Positions 13,478 through 26,585 of a stretch of 64,000 nucleotides of DNA are shown here, in pieces; positions within the stretch are counted from its first letter, which is position 1, and each line of letters opens with the position of its first letter. Source of the DNA: Plectrocnemia conspersa (Eukaryota; Arthropoda; Insecta; Trichoptera; Polycentropodidae); contig VTFK01000281.1 in the NCBI GenBank assembly GCA_009617715.1, forward strand, positions 558,001 through 622,000. Reading direction: 5' to 3'. A model generated the notes under the pieces. That model was not told the origin of the DNA. It was given only the letters and a program-made list of their open reading frames with translations, and ran no database searches. A program made the position numbers and the translations under genes.

Positions 13478-14664
13478 TGCGATCTTATGTATTCGTAATG
13501 AAAAATATTTTTTATCAAATATATAATAATATTGCATTGTCTTTAATTATAACTCTATTTTTTTATTAATTTCATATTTATGTATAGATATTTTCTTAAA
13601 TTGAACGTAACCAAAAACATTAAACTAGCAACTAATTTAAAATAATATTACAATTACAATAGCATGACTTTTATCATTTCCATGAAGTAATAATAATATA
13701 CATATTTTCTCTTTAAAATTCATAAACATATTACACATACTTCAGTTATGGCATGATAACATATGATGTCGTTGATGGCACAATATTTAAAATCTTTTGA
13801 ATTACTCAACACTCCGATGCCATTCAGTAATAAAGAGCAGAGAAATATAGAATACAATGAAGAAATAGCAGCTATTTATTAGTCACCGAAGTATTTTTTT
13901 CTGTGTAAAATGCATTAGCGTAAAGCTGTTATATTCTGCACGTGAGTGTAAATAAATAAATGTTCTGTTCCCATCTATTCGTCAATACATATGTTTTATA
14001 TAATTGTTGAATTATTCCATAATTGTTAACTGTAATATAGTTGAAAGTCTATATACAAAATATGTCAAAAGGAGCCATAAGAAAAGCCCAAAAGCTGCGA
14101 ATGCCGACGAATCGATAATTCCGGGTCTTTGGCCACACTTTTACTTACAGCCGCAATATTCTCGTTTGAATAAGCGCCACGATTATGTACAGGCCTTACC
14201 CTATCTCGAACGCTTCCAGCCTCTTCAATTTTTTTTACAACGTTGCGAATTACTTACTTAGTAAGATGATGAAATTGACCATAATCTTCGCGTATATTTC
14301 GATACACAGCTCGTACAGAATTGTTATTTTTTGTAGAACAATTGAACAAGCGGTAGTTAAGTGATCCATTTCGTAAATGTGTTGTTGCAAAATAGAATTT
14401 TACACTTTGAACACGCGTGATTATTGACAGTTGTCTGATTTACAATGCTGATAATATAGGAAACTCGAATGTGATCAACAAAAAAGTACCTTTAATTGAC
14501 ACTTGAAAATCAGTTTAAATGTATTTTACTTTTTAATTTATAAATATTAGAGAGAAAAAATCGATCGTTGCTTTATTTATTTAAATTTTCTGTATCATAG
14601 TCAAAAAAAATCGTGCTTTGGCCAAATAGACTGACATGTTATAGAAAGTGGCGAGACATCGAAC
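13478..14664. other. Intergenic gap between the SOD-repeat gene and O-GlcNAcase
   Basis: Both neighbours are on the plus strand. The gap carries the 3' UTR of the first gene, a LINE-type tail at 13885-13960 and presumably the O-GlcNAcase promoter. The frame at 14004-14261 has no recognisable domain. Confidence 0.5.
13885..13960 (+). repeat. LINE/SINE-type 3' tail, copy 2
   Basis: This is the partner of 3455-3545. It has GTATTTTTTT, CATTAGCGTAAAGCTGTTATA, TTCTGCACGTGAGTG and a terminal TAAATAAATAAATG. The two copies align block for block and end in the same short A/T tail. Confidence 0.5.
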
Positions 14665-17600
14665 ATGACGAGCCCCTTGACTTCTTCCACCAACGAATCA
14701 GAACAGCGTACCAATTTTATATGTGGAGTAGTTGAAGGTCAGTTTGCAATGCGGTTAATCTTCATAACATTAGATTCGCCAATGTCCCCAAAAAATTCAA
14801 TTAACTCACAAAAAAAATCAATCAAAGCATACCTATTTATTTAATTAATGCACATCAACAAAAAGGTTATCATTGTGGCATTAAATCTGTCATTTACATG
14901 TAATTGCATTTGTTTTTATGTCAGGTTTTTACGGGCGACCATGGACGACGGAACAAAGAAAAGACCTATTTCAAAAGTTAGTTTTACCACTCGATTTATA
15001 TTTTATATTTGTGTAAATATATTAACGCGTTTTTTAAACAGGATGAAAAAATGGGGTATGGATTCGTACGTATACGCCCCGAAAGATGATTACAAACATC
15101 GTGCTTATTGGAGAGAATTGTATACTGTGGAAGAAGCCGAACACCTTACTGGCCTTATAAACGCTGCCAAAGCGAAAGACGTTACTTTTTATTATGCACT
15201 CTCGCCAGGATTAGATATTACGTATAGTAATCAAAAGGAAATTAATACGCTCAAACGAAAATTAGAACAAGTACATATAAAAAATGCACTGGTTATGAAT
15301 TATAATTTTTTATTAATATTTAATATTATTTTAGGTTTCTCAATTTGGCTGTACAGCTTTCGCTTTACTGTTTGACGATATAGAACCAGAAATGAGCGAA
15401 GCAGACAAGGATATGTTTCAAAGCTTCGCACACGCACAGGTAGCTATTGATAAAATATGTCAATTTTCCTTTTTTGATATTAATATTTTTTAGTCATGTA
15501 ACAATAATTAGTAGCCTTTTCTCGAAATCTCACATTATATTAAATTTATTCATTCAAAATCAACCAAGCCTTCCAAATTTTTTTACACACTTAGATTCGC
15601 AGGGGAAAAATTTGCCACAGCGCATATACAGTTTATTGCCTTTAAGTCTTAACATACTGATATTTGTATTCATTAAAAAAATATTTTTTTAAGGTTTCGA
15701 TTACAAATGAAATACAACAGCACTTAGGAGGAGCTGCCGTTAAATTTCTCCTGTGTCCTACTCAATATTGCGGCACAAGAGCACTTCCGACAGTATCTAG
15801 TTCTGAATATCTATCAACACTTGGAGAGAAACTATCATCTGAAATTAATATTATGTGGACAGGTCAGAAAGTAATTTCAAAAATATTGACTCCAGCATGC
15901 ATTGAAGAAATTACACGAGTTTTACGTAGACCGCCAGTTATATGGGACAATCTTCACGCTAATGATTACGATCAGAAGAGAATGTTCTTAGGTACTATTG
16001 ATATTTATTATTGAAATAAAAGTTGTATTAATCACTCAATAAAACATTTTAGGTCCTTATTCTGGTAGATCACCAGAATTAATACCACTGCTACGTGGAG
16101 TATTATCTAATCCCAATTGCGAATACAATGCAAACACTGTGCCAATAAGAACGCTTGCACATTGGGCGAATTGTTGCATAGATGCTGCCACCAATTGTAT
16201 GTTTAAATATATTTATAATTAAATATAATGATTTTTACAGTATAATTTAATTACAGTTACACATATATCTGCCGAAATGAAATTAGAACAAGAAGGTGAT
16301 GATGATGATGGAGATGATGTTCCAATTTGTTTGAATAAGCATGTTTATCACCAAAGACAAGCGTTAAGGTTTATAATAATTTTAATCTAATATTTGTATT
16401 ATGTATTATTTCAATTATTTATAAATATTTCATTGCAGAAATGCTGTCACTGAATGGTTGCCTGAATTTTCTATTGAAAAGAGTGCTTCTGGACCGATTG
16501 TAAAACCACAACCTGTCATAAATGGTTCGAACATAATACAGATATCAGTTAATTTACAACAATAGAATGCTATAGTTTATTTTTAATTTCAGTTGCATCA
16601 GTTCCTATAATACCAATCATGCCCTCGGTCAATACGTGCATGTCTCTCACAACAACGACTTCGACAGCGAGTAACAGTTCTCTCGGAACCACCACAACCA
16701 ACTGCATTCCAACAGTAAATACGAGTCAATTGCAAGCTCTAGCCGATGTATGCACGACCGTGAGTCATGATTTTAGTCATCACTATTCCTAAAAACTATA
16801 AATCGCTATATTTTTTCTATTTCCAGGTATCATCCGTAGAAAACTTCAATCCCGCCTCTAACCCCGTCATGAATTCACTAGTATCAGCCACAAAAGTTGT
16901 GACTAACGAAGCGATCCAGAATCCCATACCTCCGTTGATCACGTCGAACATCACTCTACCTTCAGAAATACCCGTCTCTACAATACCTATACCGATAATG
17001 GGAATGAAATCGTTCGACGACGATAAAGAGCCAGATCAAGAATCATTGAAAAACGAACATTCGAAATCTGACAGCGATTCTCCGATGCTAGACATTGGAT
17101 CAGATTCAAACAAATCTTCAGATGCATCCAATGACGGTATACAATCAAACGGATTAGGACGTGTAAACGGCAATGGAAATGTATCGCACGAGAATGACTC
17201 GGAAGATAAACTGGAAAATATTGACGACGATAGCAACGGTGAGATTATCGTCGATGAGCCTAACGAAAAAGATATGACTAACGGTGCTATGAGTATTGGA
17301 GGTTAATATCTTCTAAAATGTTTTGTTTGATTTAATTTCTAACAATTTTGAGCATTTTTTTATTTTTAGAATCTCCTTGCACACTTAGTCCTTTACACAC
17401 ATCTGAAAACGCGATGGAATGTACTCCGGAGCAAGAAAATCCACCTATTGACATAGCTAATGAAAAGATTAACGTTGAAAACGATAATTTGAATTCAGAT
17501 GCCGATGTTGTAATGGCGGAAGATAATAATGAAGTAATTCAATATTTGAAATACACATAATTCAGATTATTTTATAATAAATTTTTATCAATTTCAGAAC

Positions 17601-20600
17601 GGAATAATGCAAGTAGAACCGACAACACCGCTGCATAACGAAATGGTCGTTGAACCAGTGGAAGTGAAAGAAAAGTAAATAATCAATAATGTTAATATTT
17701 TAGTAAGAACTACTTCAAATTTTAATTATAATTTTTGCAATCTATTTAGCTTTTCAGATGACCTTACCGTTGACGATCTTATGCTACTGTGCGATCTCTT
17801 CTATTTGCCTTTCGAGCATGGAAGTCAAGCTTTGAAGCTGCTTCAAGAGTTCAATTGGCTGAAAAGCAACGCTCCGGTGCTCATTGGGTGTTCTAAAAAT
17901 GCTCTACATAACGTTAAGAACGGCGTTATCAGTAAAGAAGACGTAAGTTTGTCTTTGGCGGTGATAAAAAATCCATGTTTATATGTAAAAATCTCATTAA
18001 TATTTTTTTTATTTAATAAGCAATCAATGAAAAATGCAGAATCAAGCAGTTTGGATTTATTTTTATTATTAATTATTATTATTATTTTAGAAACAGATAA
18101 CGATTTTGGATCAACTCTACATTTATGCTTCTTAAAAACTGATCATATATTTTTCCAGCTTGTTGCAGATATTATTTACAGATTTCTGTTGCAGTTCATG
18201 TGATCTACTAACTTACGACTATATGAAAAAAGAGTATTTAACTGAATACCTTATTTCATACAGATTTCTATTAATATTATATTTTTACAGTTTTTCCTGG
18301 ATTCAATTATATTTTATTTGATAATGTTCGGTTTTTTTAAATTACTTCAAAATAATTTATTGCATTATAGTTATGCACAAAACAGGAACTAGTAAAATCA
18401 ATACTATAATTCTCAAAGTTTGCCCTTCTATTTGTCTCACTAAAAAAATTTACGGTATTATATTTTTACAGAACGTTTTGCTGTGAATTTCTGGGTCAAT
18501 GTATATTTTAAAATATTTTGTAGGTATTTAGATAGTTATTTATATTACAACATTTATTTAGTAACAGGATTTAAAGATTTTTTTATTATTTTTCCGAACC
18601 CTATTAATATATGAAAGACTATAAAATTAAATTCTCTATTTAAGAGATAATGCCAGTTAAAGCATATTTATTTTACCCCAAATAAAATAATGGACGAAAA
18701 ATGGGCTACCAGAATTCGCCGATTATCGAAGCTTAGACGAATAGGGAAAAAGGCTTATTTAGACCAATCGCTATACTGTTAAACTCCGCCTATAACATCC
18801 ACCCTCACTAACGAAGCAAATACATGTCTCCCGGGTGACCCTTTTATAAGTAAAACCATTGTGGTCGCTTTATGATTACGACAAAAGACAACAAATAATA
18901 ATTGCTAAGCAAAATTGCATATTATTTGACGCATGTCTGAAGGACCACATCAAATAATTACTGCAGTTATGTAGTTTTGAATATGCTAATTAACGCTAAA
19001 AGTCTATAAAGCTATTGTTAGTTGAATTGCTCTTTAAATTCTTGAGTGTTCCAAATATGACGAATTCTCTCCTGTTTGTATTATAAAATACCTTTATTCG
19101 ATAGACACTTTTTACTAGACCTATTTTAATTTTTGATCCCCTGCAATATGAAAACCAATTTAAAATAGTAATGCCTAATTAAAAACTTACATACTTGAGA
19201 ATAAATAACCAGTTAAAAAGCATCAATGATATTGCTTAAAAATTCGGACTTCCTACTTTCTGCATAACTACACACAATATATATTATATTCAAATTATGT
19301 TATAGAAAATATTGGAGAAACTAAAAGAAGAAAGCCAGATTTTAAATTAAAACATCACTTTTTTTCAGATATGCTGATATTTTTAAAGAACTGCTCTTAC
19401 AAATATATTTTTAAAAGGTCATTTAAATGTGAAGTCAGCCAACTTGTATAATTTATTATTTCATCAAAATTGTAGGTTAGCCTTATTCACCTTTTAAATG
19501 ACCTGAATGTGCTATTCAATTTATCAAGATTAACACGCAAAACCGTGTTGTGCCAGAAAGCAACCGTAGGAACGTTGAACAATTAATAATATTTTTTTAA
19601 CTGTACCAGTGTCAGGAGTGGCATGAACACAAACAGAAATTCAACAAGATGTGCGATCGAGTTACGCAGATGTCGAGGCGTCTATCAAGCTGTGCCAATA
19701 GGGAGCTGCTCCACGACCTGTGCGGCTACGTGTGGGACTTGCGCGCCGTCGTCAGTCTTCTTCATTCATACGTCAAATGGCTCGGTAAACCACAACAATA
19801 CCCACTATACTTTAAACCAGTGGGTAGAGCAGCAATATCTCTATCCTCCAAACGTATATAGATATATACATATAAACGATTCTCTGGATTCCACTCTCCT
19901 CAATCATGCACGCTTTTATTGTTTTGTACTTTTATTTTTATTATATTTTAGAAAGACGTTGGATGATTGACAATAAAAGTTCTTTCAGAAGAGTTCCTTA
20001 TGAAGATGTATTTAGTGGCGATTCGTATTAATTTTTATCTACTGTATATGCTCCTCGATTGCGGAATGCTTACAATCAAATTATTAAGTAGATAAAGATT
20101 GATCTAGGCTGAACAACGTTTATTAAATCATTAATTACGTTAATGAGTATTGTTTTAACAATATGTATTTGTTATAGCGCTCGCCAAGTTCCCTTCCAAC
20201 ATAAGCCATTATACGCAGGGTAGTTACACATGTAAGTTATCTATTTCGTGATATTATATAATATGTAAATTAATTTAATTAAGTAATAATTTTTTAGGGT
20301 TTTCGAAAGGTTGGAAAGAAGCTTTCATGTCTGGAGATCAAGAACCGTGGGTCTTTCGCGGAGGATTAACTGCCGATCTGCAAAGGTTAATGCCGATAGA
20401 CAACGGTAACGACCTCTTAGTGTATAAACTACCTTCGTGGCCCATGGCTGAACTGTACTCCATCAGGCCTTATGCAGAATCTGATAAAGAAAAGGTATGA
20501 TCACATAAAAGATATATTTTTAACCATACAATCTTGGTCATAATATATCCTAATAAATGCATGCAAATAGCTATCATCCTATATCAGTCTACCTAATGGA

Positions 20601-21472
20601 TTAATTATCATACAAAATCCAAAAAATAAAGACGACACAGCCATTATTTTTACATTAAATAATTATTTATTTGTATATTCAGTTATATAATATTTGCTGG
20701 AGGACAAGTCAAGATGGTATGGATTGTTCAGATATTTTCCCGACAGAATTGCAATCTTTACCTGCTGACAAGTAATATCTATTCTATTATATTTTTAATT
20801 TATTTAATAATCATATTTTAATCTCATTATATATCATCAGATTAATCGGCAAATATTTGACGTTGCAACCAGATTTGTGTATGGTTCTCGAAAATGAAGC
20901 TGGAAGCATTATGGGATTCGCTTGCGCCACTTTAGATGGACGCATCTTGCAGAGACGGAAAGAAAGAGAGTACGCTCCGCGTATGAGACGAAAATATCCT
21001 GCAAAACTCATAAACGCTCAAAGCACTCTGCATGCGTCAGTAAAGGTATAAAAAATACTATAAACATTATATAATCAATCATAATATATATTATATGAGA
21101 TAATATATTTTTAGGCATACATTCAAAGTTTCTATCAATTCAAGTATTCGTTACCAGATACAGTGCATCGATACCATCCAGCAGAAATTTGTTGCTATAT
21201 TTTGCCTGATTGTAATGATAGTTCGGCTACCAAAAGACTCATAACCTGCATTTTAGCGGCAATCAGAGCTAATGGTATTTGTAATAATTGATTTATTAAT
21301 ATATTGATGCGTCTGTTTGCTTTATTATGTTCTTGTTATAGGTACATTTGGTGTCCATACTCAAATCAATTCCACCGACCATCATTTCAATCAATTTTTT
21401 ACAAAATTGGGATTCGTCGAACTGAGTCAAGACACAATCAATAATCGCATATATTTAGGAAGGACATTTTAG
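14665..21472 (+). CDS. Oga: O-GlcNAcase (protein O-GlcNAc hydrolase, GH84), 19 exons, 1043 aa
   Basis: The enzyme removes O-linked GlcNAc from Ser/Thr of nuclear and cytosolic proteins. Exons: 14665-14737, 14925-14976, 15042-15270, 15335-15439, 15694-15991, 16053-16196, 16257-16368, 16439-16524, 16593-16759, 16827-17301, 17370-17533, 17598-17674, 17750-17942, 19610-19784, 20298-20494, 20683-20771, 20841-21045, 21115-21274, 21342-21472; phases agree throughout. The N-terminal GH84 barrel has GVVEGFYGRPW (about residues 21-31) and the catalytic Asp pair in [12 protein letters not shown] (D132-D133). A long acidic, Ser/Asn-rich disordered linker (about 340-640) precedes the helical stalk (WLKSNAP...[12 protein letters not shown]...YVWDLRAVV) and the C-terminal GNAT-like domain ending IYLGRTF. 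The acceptor of exon 14 could be 19609 or 19615, differing by two codons. There is no signal peptide. A polyA signal AATAAA lies near 22285. Confidence 0.97.
17943..19609 (+). other. Large intron 13 of O-GlcNAcase
   Basis: This 1.67 kb intron contrasts with the 60-510 bp introns elsewhere in the gene. The flanking exons join without loss relative to the human protein as I remember it (stalk region), so no exon appears to be missing. Inside is a hairpin-forming inverted repeat at 19417-19504 and otherwise plain AT-rich sequence. Confidence 0.6.
19417..19504. repeat. Inverted repeat in O-GlcNAcase intron
   Basis: AGGTCATTTAAA (19417-19428) is matched by its reverse complement TTTAAATGACCT at 19493-19504. 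Imperfect pairing continues inward (TGTGAAGTCAGCCAAC against GTTAGCCTTATTCACC). The arms are about 28 nt with mismatches around a ~30 nt loop. It could be a small MITE or a hairpin relic. Confidence 0.55.
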
Positions 21473-22442
21473 CACGAATATAACAATGAGCAGAAGTATC
21501 ACCTAAAAGAACATCATGCATCTAAAAATTCTGTTAACAATTGTCCGTACAAGTGTACTTGTAAAACTATAAAATTTACTCATTTAAAAGAGCCTAACAA
21601 ACATTTACTTGTTGTAATGTATCCAATTTGTAAACGTAGAGTTTGCGTTTTAAACAAGGATAAGAGTCATTATGCTAATTAAAAAAACGCACAATGAACT
21701 CAATTATAATACAAAAGTAGACATATGTTTAATTTAATATTGTCTACTATATACTCATATATCTTTCAAAAATTATATTATACTAGCTTGCATTTTTTAT
21801 AAGTAGTATTAAGCTGTGATTGATAAATGGTACATTTGATTCAACTAACTTTTAAATGAATCAATTTTACTTATCAATTAACCAACTATTATGATTTTGT
21901 TGTAATTCTAATGTGTATATCTGACATTTATTCAATTATAATTAGATTACTTGATTAATTAGTTAAAACAAGACTATAGATTTATGGTATTAGTGTGATT
22001 TTTATATGCTATATACATTATACGTAATATATAAATATTTCAATTCAATACTTATTGGTGTTGGCGTGATCATCTTTTTTTTGTATTTTTACAATATATA
22101 TAAAAAAATGTTTTTTATAAAATTATTCAACATATGTATTATATAAATGTATTTGATTTTTTATATCTGTGTATATATACACGTGTGATACATATTTTTT
22201 GTAATGTGTATTAGTTAGCCAACACTGGTGTATTTTTATTTTATGTAATTATTTTACGAAATATATATAATATTAAGCAATCACAATAAACAATTGTTTA
22301 TGTATTTTCTATGTAGTTCCTACAAATAAATTAAGAATCGTTGACATATCAGCTATTGTTCAATGGGAATATTTTAATATAAATAAATACAATAAAAGCG
22401 GGAACATCAATTTTATTTTCACCTAATAAAAATTAATCCATT
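21473..22442. other. Intergenic space between convergent genes
   Basis: It holds the 3' UTRs of O-GlcNAcase (plus) and the LRR gene (minus). AATAAA at about 22285 serves the plus strand. The reverse-complement signal (TTTATT at 22412-22417, about 25 nt beyond the LRR stop) serves the minus strand. Nothing else was recognised. Confidence 0.5.
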
Positions 22443-24976
22443 TTAGATATCATTTTCAGATTTCAATTTATCTATCTGTTTCTTGATCTCTGAAAGCTAA
22501 AAAAAAGATCAGAATATATTTTTTTACACATAATTTAATAGGTTGAGTATTAAGTCATTGTGGTTTTCTTATGTATATAGCTAGCTCATTTTCATTTGTG
22601 TTTTAACGATTTAGAGGCATCAAGTAAAATCAGAATACATATACAGTGGTATCTCGGTATACGTCCTTAATCCGTTCCAGATCCTTGGACATATACCAAA
22701 CGTATTTTTCGCGTACGTGTTGTAACTCATACGAGTTGCGCATGCGCGATTTTTTTAACTATACAAGTTATAGCATGCACGCGGGTCGTATTCCAAACGA
22801 AGGTCTTATACCAAGCAAAATGTTTCTCGTTCAAACAGGACGTATACCAAGTTGGACTTATTCCAAAGCAGACGTATACCGAAGTACCACTGTATATGTA
22901 TATAAGAAATTTTCATTTTTTTGTTTTGAAAAATGTATAAATGCTACATTGCTATTGAAAGATATCAGATATTCATGGCAATTATACTATAAACATGCCA
23001 AAGACGCAATTTTGACTAAATAAGTTTATAATGTAGATAGCTCGTCATAGAAATACGAAAGATATTTACAAGGTTCACAAGAATTTTCTTCTGCTATTTA
23101 ATTGACATGTACAGGTAAAACTAATGAACGTACAGTTTGTTGCTTATCATTTGCAAATGATAATTTCATAGTCGTGGGAGACAGTTAATTCCCAAGGAGT
23201 AATAATTTTATTGCTATGGAAGGAGGTTTAAAGACCTTGGAAATCTAGCCTTAATTCAATAGTTGCATGAGACCCATTCGCAATTACAACATACTAGACC
23301 CAACCTCCTACCTGAGCTGTCGCGAGTGACAGTCGTAGTTGAGTAAACCGACGTATAACTATTTATAGTGTTCTGCATCTCACATCATATTAAGATCTCA
23401 TAAATCATTTAGCATTTGCAGACTATTATTGGCGAATGCCTTTTACTTTCCTTAAGTTTCTACATAGAACAATTTAAAATGTTTAATATATCGTGACACA
23501 TTAAAAAGCTCACCAAAACATGTTACAATATATAATTTCTAATAAATCGAAATATCCATTAGGAAATAGATAGCATATAAGATCAAATTTATAAAATCAG
23601 GGAGGGAGTTGAGCAAAAAACACAATAGCTTAATATTCAATTCGAATTGAAAATAAATTACCATTTTAATTTCACAACTTATCATCTTTTTCTCAGTTCT
23701 AGGTGACCATTCGTAATTTTCTGTCCTCATCGAGTTCATGCTATCGATTATTTCATCAATTTTCATCTGCATATTTGATTGTTTCTTTGTAATTTTGACT
23801 GGCTTTGATTTGATCCTGATGTTCTTCTTATATTTATCTGGCAAATCTTTTTCTATATCAGCTCTCGTTAAGATCTTCACATAGTTTAAATCAGTATCAT
23901 AAGGTATATTCGCAAGATTCAAGGCATAATACATCTTTTTGGTATCCAGTTTATATTCATTGTAATCCTTCCGCCAGTTTTTCAATGCCTCCAAAGATCT
24001 GCAAATAATTAAGTTATAAAATTAAATATTATATTACATTCAGCAAATAAAATGTATATTTATATATTATATAATACTTTCGATCCTGTAAAACCTTCTC
24101 TCTTTTATTTAGCAATTCTCTCTTCCTTCTTAACCAATTATCCCTCAAAAGATTTTCTTCAACCTTTATATCATATTCGTCAATAGATTTACCGACTCTT
24201 TTCAAATAACGATCAGTGTTTTTAATCGGATGCACAATTTTCTTGTTTCTTGTTAAAAAATCTAAAGATTTACTTTTATTCAAATTAATTTTACGCTTAT
24301 TTATCTTTGCTAGTTCATTTTTATCTACTTCGACTTCTAAAGGACTGATTTCCTCTCTGCAAGAATCTTCAGTGCTTATATCGTCTCGGCTTAGTTTAGT
24401 CATCATACAAATTGGATCATCCAACAAATGCTCGCTCTTTAATGAAACATCCAAGATTTTCTTTCCTATACCCTTCTCTTTTTTATATTCATGATCTAGA
24501 AAATTTAATAATGCTTCCACGCCACAATTGATAATGTATCGTTTAGGATAAATAATCGGATTTCCCGATAACTGCAAATATTTCAAGTTCTTCACCGTGC
24601 CCAAGACGATAGGTAGATATGATATTCTATTATTTTGCAATAGCATTGTTTCAATATTTGTATGATTCTCAATAGATTCCGGTATTCTTTCAATTTGATT
24701 GTTTCTTACGTCAAGCCATTTTAAAGACGGAGCGTCAAGAAACAAATATTGAGGCAAATCTCTAAGATTATTGCATTCTAAATACAGATACTAAAAAAAA
24801 CATGTAATCAAGCAATCAATTTAAAATGAAATATATACTAAATAATACTAAAGTTATTTATATTCAACCTGTAAATGACTGAGTTCTACAAACGGAAAAT
24901 CTATTATCTTTTTATTGCTGAAGTCCAAAACTATAGATTTATCATCGGATACTTTGATCTCATCTTTGTTGGTCAT
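22443..24976 (-). CDS. Leucine-rich-repeat, coiled-coil protein (LRRC27-like?), 4 exons, 403 aa
   Basis: Minus-strand exons: 24869-24976, 24078-24790, 23662-23998, 22443-22496. They total 1212 nt and are in phase. The start ATG gives MTNKDEIKVSDD. Residues about 15-125 are leucine-rich repeats of the xLxxLxLxxNxL type (YLYLECNNLRDLP, WLDVRNNQIERIP, TMLLQNNRISYLP, YLQLSGNPI), capped by a YP..YI..G..ALLNFL segment. The rest is charged and coiled-coil-like (NWLRRKRELLNKREKVLQDRK, then LSEIKKQIDKLKSEN at the end), with no signal peptide or membrane segment. The order, LRRs then charged coils, resembles LRRC27-type proteins, but I would not assign function from that. The third intron (1.16 kb) holds a pogo-type MITE. 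Confidence 0.85.
22644..22892. mobile_element. pogo/Tigger-like MITE (249 bp) with TA target duplication
   Basis: It begins CAGTGGTATCTCGGTATACG and ends, inverted, CGTATACCGAAGTACCACTG. TA flanks both sides (22642-22643 and 22893-22894). The CAGTGGTACCTCGG-type terminus with TA duplication and the nearby TTAATCCGTTCCAGA block are typical of pogo/Tigger-derived non-autonomous elements. Inside, short GTATACCAA/TTATTCCAA motifs recur. There is no coding capacity. It lies within the third intron of the LRR gene. Confidence 0.85.
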
Positions 24977-25260
24977 TGTAGAAGAAAATTTGTTTTTGTT
25001 TGATCAATCACCATATTTAAATTTATGCAATAGTGATGTGAAATAGTAACAGTAAGTTATAATGCCACTTTTTTATATAATGAATAATTATTATTTTTAA
25101 TTTTAAAAAACATTAATAAAATTGAAATTAATCCTTTTACAGCGACTGATATTTTTGCGAACCATCTCGAAATTTCCTAATATGTGGGGGAGAACCTGTT
25201 TATGCCATCAGTTATTTGAATATTGTTTCAGTAAATTAAAGTGTTTTTCAAGCTAAAAAC

Positions 25261-25362
25261 ATATTACAAGGCTCAAAGGTTCATGACATCTTTAGATGCC
25301 CAATGCATATTGGCGATTTTATTGATGACTTCTATAGATGTCATCCGCGGTCAAAGAGTTAA
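25261..25362 (-). repeat. TTAA-flanked CTCTTTGA hairpin element
   Basis: Read on the minus strand it starts TTAACTCTTTGACCGCGG (TTAA at 25359-25362). A near-perfect 22-bp palindrome centred on TCTATAGA follows (25324-25345). The far side has CTCAAAGGTTCATGACATC in plus orientation. The head is shared with elements at 36357, 43852 and 63363. Confidence 0.5.
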
Positions 25363-25749
25363 TAATATATCTTTAATTACTAACCCCATAAGTTAAATTT
25401 ATAAAAATATATGTGCTACGTACCAAAATCTACCTAAAAAATTTTGGTGGTCTAGTTTTGCCCCCTCCCCTCCGTTATTAATTTTCTCTATAGTTTTATT
25501 TTTAAAAAAATACTATTGAAAACAAACAAAAAATATGAATAAAATACAACTATTTTGTTGTACAGCACGAAATTTTTGCTAAACTTACTTTAAACTAACA
25601 AATGTCTAGATACTTTATCGTATGTAGTAACGGGTTGGCAATAAAACGTAGATCCAGTACACTTCTTTGGCGCGTGTGTGTCTCCCTTCGTACACAGCGC
25701 AACACAAGTATACGACTATCGCATCCGAGCTCCGTTATAAACAACCACG

Positions 25750-25834
25750 AGTCGCCGACATTTTGTCGACTCGTCGGCGACTTGCATCTCATGCGACCGG
25801 TATACAAGGTCGTCGCCACGCTAATTGTGGCGAC
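25750..25834. repeat. Two adjacent perfect short hairpins in a GC-rich patch
   Basis: AGTCGCCGAC (25750-25759) pairs with GTCGGCGACT (25773-25782). GTCGCCAC (25812-25819) pairs with GTGGCGAC (25827-25834). The surroundings are GC-richer than the flanks. It is probably part of a decayed DNA transposon. Confidence 0.5.
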
Positions 25835-26585
25835 TTTACTGATGGGAAGCAATTATTAAATATTAAATTTGTTTCTGAAGTAGAGAAATATCATTGTTTA
25901 TACATTTATACTCTAAAGTTCGTAATTCTTTTGCGTCGGTAGCGAACGACCATTGGTCAGAACAGTGAACACCTTATGAATAACTTTCTGCAGCGAATAC
26001 TTTTCCGAAGAAAAAATCCGAAGATTTAACATAAATGCACAAACAGTTTGTTTATGTTCACTGTTAAGCACATCATCATGCACAGCCTTTTGTGTATCTT
26101 TGATTTTTCAGTATCTGTTTTCATTAAGAACTTTTACGATTTGATCATGTCACTATATGTATAATACATATTATGTTTAGTTTGATATTTTATTTGGCCC
26201 CTGGCCCCACCAGTTTTTATTGTCACCAGCTGCCCATAGTGTAGACACATGTTAAGAATAAAAACGCATTTTTTATTCATATTTTTTTTATTTATATTGA
26301 GACAAACAAATATTAAATGCTATAATCAATAAAATTTAAAATATTAAACGATAAAATTTTAATAATTAAAAAATATTTACTAATTGAATAAATATAATTA
26401 TTGCTTTCAATATAAACCAACATGTATAATAATATTTTTTACTCTTTGACTGTAGCATACAAAATCGATAGCTGCTCGATACAATCCAAAAATATATATT
26501 TTAAAAATCATTTAACTTTTTTATTATTGCTGACATTTTATGACACAATTTTATAATAAATGTTGTTTATTAATTCGTATTTGAT

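Larger units (their letters stand above)
24977..26585. other. Intergenic region between LRR and zinc-finger genes
   Basis: This is the promoter side of the LRR gene and the 3' side of the zinc-finger gene, both on the minus strand. It holds a TTAA-CTCTTTGA hairpin element (about 25261-25362) and a GC-richer block with two perfect hairpins (about 25640-25850). Frames open on both strands over the GC-rich block are compositional and match no family. Confidence 0.5.

Noticed and set aside
25602..25942. Overlapping open frames on both strands at 25.6-25.9 kb as genes
   Set aside because: They follow GC-rich palindromic sequence and show no family features.
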